Shown in pieces: positions 34,053 through 42,418 of a stretch of 64,000 nt of DNA. The translations under genes were made by a program, and so were the position numbers. Within the stretch, counting starts at the first letter, position 1. Each line of letters starts with the position of its first letter. Origin of the DNA: Blastomyces gilchristii SLH14081 (taxonomy: Eukaryota; Ascomycota; Eurotiomycetes; Onygenales; Ajellomycetaceae). The stretch covers positions 1,595,705-1,659,704 of the forward strand of contig NW_003101670.1 of the NCBI RefSeq assembly GCF_000003855.2, written 5' to 3'. Under the pieces are notes generated by a model that was not told the DNA's origin, did no database searches, and saw nothing but the letters and a program-made list of their open reading frames with translations.

Positions 34053-34838
34053 TTACTCTTCTCCCTCTGAGACTTGTCGAGGGGTGGCATAACTACTATA
34101 GCCAAACTGTCGCCTTTCCCTCTTCGCCTTGTTGCTATCGTAATCGGAATAGCCAAAGCTATCTTGTCGCTTCGCATTCGCAGGTCTGCCATAACCAGAA
34201 GAAATCTGTTGTTTCTCCCTCTCAGGCTGATCATCGTAGCTAGAATATCCAAAACCATCCTGTCGCTTCGATATCTCGGGGTTGTCGTCGTAGTCAGAAT
34301 AGCCGAAGCTATCTTGCCGCTTCACAATCACAGGTCTGTCATCTCCAGAAGGAAACTTTCGTTTCTCCCTCTCAGGCTGATCATCGTAGCTAGAATATCC
34401 AAAATCGTCCTGTCGCTTCGATATCTCGGGGTTGTCGTCGTAATCAGAATAGCCGAAGCTATCTTGCCGCTTCGCAATCACAGGTCTGTCATAACGAGAA
34501 GGAACCTTTCGTTTCTCCCTCTCAGGCTGATCAGCGTAGCTAGAATATCCAAAATCGTCCTGTCGCTTCGATTTCTCGGGATTGTCACTGTAACTGGAAT
34601 AGCTAAAGCAATCCTGTCTCTTCTTATTGCCATGTTTTCCCAATGGTGGTGGCAGGCTTCTGTCACAGAGGCTTCGCGGTGCTTCCGGGGCGATGCGAAC
34701 GGGAATTAAAACACGTGCTGCAACACTTGTAGATTCCTGCTCGGTTCTTGCAGTACCACCTCCATCATTGATAATTGGGGCCGATAGAACGGTGGCTATG
34801 ATTCCACCAAAGACAACGAAGGGGTAGGCGAGCCACAT
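34053..34838 (-). CDS. Kex2-processed multi-core RiPP precursor (dikaritin type, UstA-like)
   Basis: Single exon, 261 residues. A secretory signal peptide (residues 1-20, cleavage likely after VLSA) and a leader of about 50 residues precede a tandem array cut by Lys-Arg sites at 73-74, 91-92, 109-110, 123-124, 141-142, 159-160, 173-174, 191-192, 223-224 and 239-240 (one site has decayed to KQ at 209-210). Eight peptides carry the aromatic core F-G-Y-S-S/D-Y (starts at 78, 96, 128, 146, 178, 196, 228, 245; the first is FSYSSY). The array repeats every 50 residues: a D-core peptide, an S-core peptide, then a 12-residue peptide ending RPVI-x. Precursors of ustiloxin, phomopsin and asperipin-2a have this plan: signal peptide, KR-delimited repeats, Tyr/Phe core. 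The F-x-Y-S/T-x-Y spacing most resembles the FYYTGY core of asperipin-2a. The neighbouring UstYa gene supports a cyclised-peptide product. An uncyclised secreted repeat peptide (KEP or pheromone-like) is the alternative. Confidence 0.85.
   Translation of the reverse strand: MWLAYPFVVFGGIIATVLSAPIINDGGGTARTEQESTSVAARVLIPVRIAPEAPRSLCDRSLPPPLGKHGNKKRQDCFSYSSYSDNPEKSKRQDDFGYSSYADQPEREKRKVPSRYDRPVIAKRQDSFGYSDYDDNPEISKRQDDFGYSSYDDQPEREKRKFPSGDDRPVIVKRQDSFGYSDYDDNPEISKRQDGFGYSSYDDQPEREKQQISSGYGRPANAKRQDSFGYSDYDSNKAKRERRQFGYSSYATPRQVSEGEE
34090..34640 (-). repeat. Coding minisatellite, 150-bp unit
   Basis: The DNA under the precursor repeats has a period of 150 bp (50 codons), about three full copies plus partial ones, each subdivided into two related 54-bp modules and one 42-bp module. 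Copies are nearly identical at synonymous sites in the centre, which points to recent unequal exchange or gene conversion. Confidence 0.8.
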
Positions 34839-35735
34839 TTTGGAAAGTGCACTTGGAGTTGATGTTGGTTGATATGTTTCTTTATCAGAGAGAGAGAGAG
34901 ATTTTGATCTGCTGACAGGTGGCTGAAGGCAGGGAAGCTTCGAATGGAGTAAACACAGAGAGGCAAGGTGCGAACATATTTTCCAGGGGAATGGCTCTAG
35001 AAGGTTGATATCCCTTTAGCTTTATATTCCAATTCCTTGGACTCTCCGCTCTGACCTTTGTACACCGTCTCTGCCCGACCCCTCCCATAAAAGTGGCAAG
35101 GAAGGAAATCCTGTTGATGCTTCATTCAACATGGGGTAATGAGCTCAGGTGTGACTTCGCTGATCACTGCGAGGATCTTGGGTCGGTGCATGCATTTTTG
35201 GCCAGTAATTCTCCTTCCAGACCTCTGAGGCTGCCAATGACCAGAATTCCCGTCTTTCATCACGGAAACGTTACATTGCTTTTGAACCAAGTGTAACTAA
35301 TGATATGATATTCCATGATATCGGTTTTATCATGGTCATATCAGGCGGAATGATACGATAGGCCTGATGATATCCTATCCCTATATTTTCAGAAGAACAA
35401 TCCTCTGCTAAGTATATTGTTCTCCGTTCCTGTTGAGAGAATCTGTATCACTTTATATTGCATGCTGAGAGGCAAGTGATTCACCGTGAGAACATTGGCT
35501 TACTTATTTGTTTGATATTTCCTCACTACTTTGCCATCATCGGGCTGATTGACCAAGTTAAGAGGAACGTTAAACCGCCAGGGGTATAATAATAGGCCGA
35601 CTGAATGCCTCCTGCAGAAGCAGTAGTCGTCGTCGACTACCAGCTGAGCCATGAAGCATATAGTCTTTTCCCTAACCTCATCCTCCTCTTCCTTAAGCAG
35701 CCTTTGCACCCTGCCAACTGATATTGGTTGTCAGC
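34839..35735. promoter_or_regulatory. Shared divergent promoter of the RiPP precursor and UstYa genes
   Basis: The 897-bp interval lies between the two divergent start codons. It contains a perfect 8-bp inverted repeat, CCATGATA / TATCATGG, at 35313-35335 with a 7-nt spacer, inside a cluster of GATA/TATC words (about 35301-35385). Frames within it are short and without family features. A bidirectional promoter is inferred from the layout; the bound factor is unknown. Confidence 0.5.
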
Positions 35736-36804
35736 ATGTTTAGAAAATGGATTGGTCAATCCAGATTCAATTGTCTCAATCGAGAACTGGATGACTACGA
35801 CGGGGAAGCCGAAGAGAGTCTTTTAACCAAAAGGTTGCCTTATCCCAATCACTTAACGTCTTCAAGAACAAAGTGTATTTTCTCAGCAGCGGCCGGCTTT
35901 ATCATCGGAGTTTCCAGTGTTCTCGTGTATTTGCTATGCATATCTTCATCCCCGCCGATGTTTGGGAAAAACGCAGCGCTCAAACAAACTTCATACTGGT
36001 GTGGGTAAAAAGCCCCCGGCACACTTCAGGCTGAATATATAGGCTAATTCTACATACATAGCTAAGGTTCTTGACGAGATCGAAATCCCAACATATACTG
36101 TCCGAATGAACGGGACTCTCTTCCCCCCTCCCGATCCCGATTTCTCACGACAGGAGCCCAGTGCAGAAAACGACGCCACTTGGGAAGTCTTCGAGAAAAT
36201 TCGCACACATGTCGTCACGCGTGATGATATTATCAAACTAGGCAAGGACCCTGATACTGTCGCACGCTTCGACGACGAGTACTGGGGATTTGAACAAGAT
36301 GCGTATATGGCACAGCTGGATATTTTCCACGTAGGTAACTAGGGCCGTGGAGTGCATCGCGTGTTCATTATATATCGTTAACATCAACAACAGCAAATAC
36401 ACTGCCTGAACAGGTTGCGAAAAGCAGCCTTCGCAACATACCCCGGCTATACGCCAGTAGAGACGGAAGACGCATACTCGAAGATTTGGTGGGTTCACAT
36501 TGGCCATTGTGTTGATATGCTGCTACAGAATATCAAGTGCTATGGGAACACCGACATGATAACGGTCGCTTGGGTAGGAGACCACGGAAAGCTCTGGCCG
36601 GATTTCAGTATCAACCACAAATGCCGCGACTTTGATGCCATAATGAAGTGGAACCTGGAGCATGCCGTTGATGTTGGGAAGTTCAGCCGAATGCCGCTTC
36701 CGAAGGACGCTTATTTATGGCCAAAACCGTGGGCAGATCCCGAAGCTGAGCTTGGTCATCCGCTTGGGAAGAATGAGTGGAAAGAGGGAAGACAATGTCA
36801 TTAA
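35736..36804 (+). CDS. UstYa family (DUF3328) oxidase, putative RiPP cyclase
   Basis: Three exons: 35736-36000, 36062-36330, 36394-36804; phases agree and give 314 residues. Start chosen at the ATG at 35736. An N-terminal cytosolic segment is followed by one transmembrane helix (about residues 47-69, FSAAAGFIIGVSSVLVYLLC) and a lumenal domain. Both hallmark HxxHC motifs are present: H178-Q-I-H-C182, which is created only by splicing exon 2 to exon 3, and H213-I-G-H-C217, followed by LLQNIKCYGNTDMITVAW. In ustiloxin, asperipin and cyclochlorotine pathways, UstYa proteins are copper-dependent oxidases that make ether or C-C cross-links on Tyr/Phe side chains, or chlorinate or hydroxylate. Divergent to a matching precursor gene, so its likely task is oxidative macrocyclisation of the F-x-Y-S-x-Y cores in the secretory pathway. 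No second UstY gene lies nearby. Confidence 0.9.
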
Positions 36805-37861
36805 ACATTTGTGGGTATAGCTGATAACAGTACTAAGGAAAATGAAGTAGAAGCTTTACAGCCTGTCATGAACAAGTTGGGGGATTTGTTGATACCTTGT
36901 TTGTTTCCCTTTCATCTCTTTCACCTTTTAACTCAGCTTTGTGTCAACAATACAATTCTCATCATCAGTTCTGCTACCCTATAATACTTCCTTCCTACTT
37001 ATTACAAATAGACGACGAAAATAACTCCTTCCTTAGAAGTGGAACGCCCTTGCGGTCCTATACGGACTGTACTGGCTCCTTCACGTAACCCCTTGGATGG
37101 TTGCCCTAATTGCTACGCTACGTGCTCATGAAATCTGCCTCTTCGTCACGTTTCTAGGGCCCCCGTTTCGTGACCAAGTTTTGTAAATCAATTTAAAAAT
37201 ATGTAGACAAGGGTTCACACTTACCTTGCGGATAAAAGCTCTGACTACTTCAAGTATGCGCACTTCACTGCCATTTCTTTAATCGTATGTAGTTAATCTT
37301 CCACCATTTAGAACTCCACAAAGGGAAATCATCAAGGGTCCTTGGTTGGATTCGCATTCATTGTACATGTACATGTACAACAGCGGTAGACAAAATATCA
37401 GCAATGGAGCGACTCATTACAACTGCCGAGCCTACGTTGATAAGGTATCTATCTCTCTCCTCTAAACTAGGGTTTATATTAAGAGAATTAAGACTAGAAG
37501 GTAGCTGTCCATTAGAACACTACTACTTCAAAAACTATTAAGCTTTGGGCAGGAATTCTCCCATTTTACTTCATAAACATAATTCATCCAGTTTGGTGCT
37601 TCTGTTCCAAATGCACTGCAAAGCAATCCATGAAGCATGATGTTTTAATGTACTCCACCCATACTTCAAATAACCAAGAAAGAAAATGGCAAAAAGTGTG
37701 TCTCCCGAATTCCCGCAAGTTTAGGAGTTGGGTATGAGAAAATAAAACCCATGAAACAGCAGCTGTGTTGCAACCTGCATACATAGGCACTTGTTTAAGA
37801 AGAAAATATTACATTTTGTCCTCTACCTCCGTACAGAGAGCCCTCCTCCTCTTGGTCAAGT
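36805..37861. other. Intergenic region between convergent UstYa and GH47 genes
   Basis: No gene is supported. A short self-complementary TGTACATGTACATGTACA-like run lies at about 37364-37380. Confidence 0.5.
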
Positions 37862-39973
37862 CTATGCTTTCGTCAGGACCTTTAAAGGGTGGGCTTCGGT
37901 AGTGTAAACCCACTTGTTCTTTCCCTTGCCGGCTACTTGCCAATCTGCTTCTGTAAGGGTCGTTAGCAAAGCATAATACATGAATTTGGCAGGAAAGGCG
38001 CGGGAAGCTGAGTGAAGTCTAACGTGAAATAAACGAGCGCATCTTGCATTGAAACAACGAGTTAAGGACTTACCCGGAGCAAATGCCAAGTAGGCATATT
38101 TCAAGACCTCAGCGAAGAGAAAGCTTTCTTGGAAATCTAACTTTCTGCCACCAGTTGGACTATTTACATCGCCAATTGAGGTAAAGCCAGACTCCGTTCG
38201 GCAAATCTTGCGAACCGCTTCGAAGGCTTCCCATACCCATTCCTGGTACTGTTCAAAAGTTAACTGTCTATGAATATAAGGAGTTGGAAGACAGCGATGG
38301 GGTAACAAAATTTTCGCTTACCATGGGGTCTCCAGTCACTCTGTACGCATAATAGTAGCTTTCAATAACCTCAGGTCTGAGGTTATAATTGCTGTGGGTA
38401 ATATAAAACCCCTCCTCCTCGAAAAGCTTTCTTTGGTCGTCCGGTACCTTCTTCGGGTCCCAACCGAACCCTTCTGGACCGATTCCTGTAGCGGTTGAAT
38501 GATACGAGTGATAACAACCCTTGACGAGCTCTAAGCCAAAGTCGATAAAATCTTGGCGACAAAGAACTTGACCACCAAGAAGGAAGTTGCCGCCATTGAA
38601 GCAAGTTAGATGCTGGGAAGTAAAGTCAAGTTTGCCGTTCCTAAACCCAGCTAGATAAGTATATTCGCCGTGGTTCGAAGATATCGTAGATTTCAAATGT
38701 TCAATCGACGATTCAATCGCGAGAACCCATCTTACATGCTTAAATATTAGCAAGAAGGCCATAAATGTCAATGTGGGGAGGGTACGGGGACTATCACCTG
38801 TCTCGGTAGAGTTCAAACCGAGTCTCATCATAAACAAACATCTTGATTAAATATTCATAGAATGAATCGGCACCTCCACCCCAACTGACATCTGCATTCA
38901 CAAAATATCCAGTGGTTGTGTTGATATCTGAACCGATAAGACCGGGAAAAGGCTCGGTCGCTGGTGGCTTCGGGTGAAGGAGATAAGATTCGCCTTTCGC
39001 GACGAGTTCGCCATACTCTGGTTCACCAGTAAGATCGGACAAGTGCATCCCTGTGTCGAGTAAGTATGGTCTGTGTCAGAAGGGCTGTGGGTGGCTCACA
39101 TTCGAGTATCAGAGTTCCAGCCTCCGCAATCCCACTCGAGGTCCTGCCATCCTATCCGACGTTAGTTATTTCCCCTTCATCCCTCGCTTGTGGCGACCGT
39201 GAAAATACAAAGCCGAATTATATGACTGACACGTCCCGTCCAGAGTCATCAAGTCATAGCTTCTTAAATAGGGTGGAGATATATAGGCCTTACCATCGTC
39301 TTGTTGTTTATGCGCAGATTATTCGACGGGATACCGGTTGGAGTGTCAAACGCGTATTTCATGATATCTGCTAAATTTTGAGATTGGGCTAGGAGCGAGT
39401 CGATATGGTCAGGCTAAAAGGTTGATCAGCAGAGCAGTTGAATAAACGAGAGCAGATTATTATAAAGCCGCGGAATACTTGCGTTTTGACCCATATCATT
39501 CTCGCTCAATAAATCATAGCCTGAAAGCATTCCCCCCAAATAGCGTATTGTGGTCTCAAACAAACTAACTTGTGTGTCCGTTTTCGAATAGTCAAGCTTC
39601 GCGATATGCGCTAGAATCGTCTTGACAATGTCGGGGCTATCCATTATAATCGCGGTGGAAAGGGCATCGACGGCTGAAGCACCCCAGCCATTTCTGCTCC
39701 AGCCATTAATCTCTGAGGTAGAGGCAAGATTAGACGTGAGGAATCCACAAACCGTGAGTTGCTTGCAGTGTTAGAGACCGGGCGCAGTTCATCCTGAGGA
39801 AACGCATATTCCATGTAGCCATTCCAAGCAAATTCAAATGCGTCTTTAACCTCCTGTGCTCTATCCGCGTTCTTCTGTGAACGGATATACTCTTTGTGAA
39901 GTACTGGGGACGAAACTGCGAATCGGACCAGGGCGAACGCTGTTAAGAAGACCCCGAAAGAAATCTGCCGCAT
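37862..39973 (-). CDS. Secreted class I alpha-1,2-mannosidase (GH47)
   Basis: Eight exons on the minus strand: 39973-39753, 39693-39483, 39413-39294, 39151-39100, 39050-38798, 38730-38322, 38248-38074, 37950-37862. All keep phase and give 509 residues. Intron 2 uses a GC..AG pair (donor GCAAGT), the only way to keep the frame there. A signal peptide ([21 protein letters not shown]) and no other membrane segment indicate a secreted enzyme. Family blocks are in order: [113 protein letters not shown] and the calcium-binding TEAHPLKV near the C-terminus. GH47 enzymes trim alpha-1,2-linked mannose from glycoproteins, inverting and calcium-dependent; secreted fungal forms act on external mannans. 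Its place beside the RiPP pair may be coincidental. Confidence 0.93.
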
Positions 39974-42145
39974 CTTAGAAGATTACGTCACGATAAGCTC
40001 CTCAACTACCCCAAAACAGTGAAGACTTGTTTAAAAATAATCGTGAAGTAGTAGAATGAAAAATCATAAGGAGAAATCTGAAAAGAGCCGAGCACGAAAT
40101 GAACTGGCAGGAGCCAGCCACATCGAGAGCAATTTGGCGCCTTCCTTGGTCTCATGTATAAAACAGACTGGCAGATGCCACCACCAGTAAAGAAAGGTAC
40201 ATTACAAATGTACCAGCAGGGTGAGTATTAACCCGCAGAGATACGGCAGCCATTTTCTCTCAAGGACCTGTTCTCCTGACCTGGACTCTGCCTAGATCAT
40301 GCTGGTCACAACGGTCTCAGCAGTGAGCATGCGATATCTAGCATCACCCGTGCAAGAACATTGGTAGAGGCCCGCATATCGGTCCCGCGCCAACACTCCA
40401 ACACTCCAACATCAGTCCTTGATCAGCTACAAGCCGGGCATCAACCCAGGAAGAGGAAGACGGCCATGGCTAGTGAAACACTGGAAGGTTTCGTCAAGAA
40501 GTTGCGGACAATGTCCGGCATGTAAGTGAGTCTCATTTTGTACCATGTGCCGTGCATGCACCTCACCACGCGGTTGCATATGAAGTACAGGAAGTGGACG
40601 GGAGCGAGTTGAGATTGTCTCATGGAGGGAGGGAGTCTGCTCTGCTTCATTTCATGGCGATTTTCAGGGGGGAAAAGTAAGCATCTCACGTGGGTAACTA
40701 GGGTCCTGTAACTAACTATGCCTAATCTAGAATAGCGGCCTGGTCGGTCTCTCCCGGTCTGGTGTGAGGTTCGTGTCACAATTAGCAGCAGCCTGGTGCA
40801 TATCGAGACCACCAACTTCCGACCTTCAGTCAGTAAGCTTTCATTTACTACAGAAAGCAATGGCGATGCTTCGACGAACAAATAGTCTGATTGAAAACGT
40901 TGACTCAAGCCGCATGACCTGAGCTGCAACCACTAGTTGAGACCACACACCCTACGTTCACCTTGACGGTAAACCCTCATATCCGATGAAGATAACAACT
41001 TGAAGACAACGAATTCCTGTGGACTTGGCAGAAAGTCTGGATAGCCTAGACAGGAAGTCAAGTCGCACATGACTATTTACATTTTCTGCTGCATGATTCT
41101 CTCTGCCTTTGAACAACTCAACTGGGCAAATGCTGTCGAAACCGCGCTCGTTAAATATGCACAGTTTGATCCTACCTGGAGGTTCAACTTTGGTATACAC
41201 TCAGCAATGATACACGCCTCAAAATCCACTTTGCAATTTCCCTACTATTACTCGTCGGGATCTTGTCAGCCAATCCCGGGCGCATCACTCGAGCCGCCAT
41301 CGGGATTTCTTCCCCACCGAAGGGTTAATCATGGAAATAGATGAGGGTAACATCGAGTGTAAAAGGTTCAGCTTCGAGACCATTCGGGATACGGTACATG
41401 GCGCACTACAGCTCGGGATGCGAGAAAGCGAAATGCAGCGTGACAGCTTTTAATAACCTCTGGTTAAATTCGTTCACTATTCTTCCTGTCCTTGGTCAGG
41501 AGGCGGTACGGTACCACGCTGACAACATGACCTTGCAATCGGAAACTGGTGATTATCTTCAAGTCACTGATACCAAATCAACCAGATAAATAAAACATAT
41601 AATCATGTGCAATTAGACATTCTGAACATCCGAAAGTTCGCCTGTTATTCAGTGCCGTGCAATAAGCTTGACATTATAGCGTATTTTGACCGATCATCTG
41701 CCAAGGAAGCCAGCCGGCGCTAGGCCGAAGCGCTGCCGATCATCCCAGCAGCGCGCCACAACCGTGCAAGACTGGACTAGGCAAAAGAGGCAAAAGAAAT
41801 CGAGAACACTTTCTTCTCGCCGAATCGGGTAGTTTAGAAGGGCACATGAGGTGGTTTACCTCAATTGGTATTCCCGATGATCCCCACATTCAGTTTTTTC
41901 GTCCAAAACAACCTTGCACGCAACGTTAATTTATTAAAAATAGTTTTGAGAACCATAAGCGTCTTTCAATTTATGTCAAGGATAAGTTTTCAAACTAGGG
42001 ATATCTAGCGTGAGGTAGCAGGACCGGTTACGGAGTCAGACATTCCAGAGTAACTGCCACAGTCAATTCCTTGCCCCGCAGTTCTGACTGCGATCCAACC
42101 ATTCCACGTTCTCTGCTCTGCGGAATTCAAATTTACCCTGACAAT
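39974..42145. other. Intergenic region between GH47 and the retroelement
   Basis: About 2.2 kb of normal-composition sequence. Frames of up to 162 codons (40441-40929, minus) occur, but they lack ATG starts or family features. No RiPP tailoring gene, transporter or regulator is seen. Confidence 0.5.
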
Positions 42146-42150
42146 ATTTA
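42146..42150. repeat. Target site duplication, left copy (ATTTA)
   Basis: ATTTA immediately precedes the 5' LTR and is repeated exactly after the 3' LTR at 47920-47924, the 5-bp duplication expected from copia integrase. Confidence 0.85.
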
Positions 42151-42418
42151 TGTCAGGAAAAAGAGGTTATACACTACTGAACGCCACCAACATCATATTA
42201 CTACAATATTTCTCATCATCATCAGCTTACTACAATGCTTGTCTAATACTCGCTTATGCTAGCTCTCTTGGCTCGCACATATATTTTACTATAAATAGCT
42301 CTATCTTTTGTATGAAATAGATATATGAGATAGTGTACAGATAATATAACAAGCAGATCTTGATACACATAAGATTCATATGTCTCCAACATATTCATCC
42401 GTGACACCCATTTCAACA
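42151..42418 (+). repeat. 5' LTR of the copia element
   Basis: 268 bp, beginning TGTCAG and ending TTCAACA, with a TATAAATAG-type promoter sequence at about 42289. It differs from the 3' LTR at 14 sites by my count, all transitions. Confidence 0.93.

Noticed and set aside
34074..34709. A 211-codon open frame on the plus strand across the precursor repeats
   Set aside because: It is the antisense shadow of the repeat; it has no signal peptide or family features, while the minus frame has a signal peptide, KR sites and regular cores.
34053..34838. Precursor read as an alpha-mating-pheromone gene
   Set aside because: It has the same signal peptide and Kex2-repeat plan, but the peptides lack the Trp-rich, Gly/Gln/Pro pheromone pattern and a UstYa gene is adjacent. 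Kept only as an alternative.
37364..37380. Self-complementary TGTACA run read as a regulatory site
   Set aside because: A single short palindromic run in a 3'-3' intergenic region; no second copy or gene context supports function.
40441..40929. 162-codon minus frame between GH47 and the retroelement
   Set aside because: Starts without a convincing ATG, shows no family motif or consistent codon pattern; chance frame most likely.
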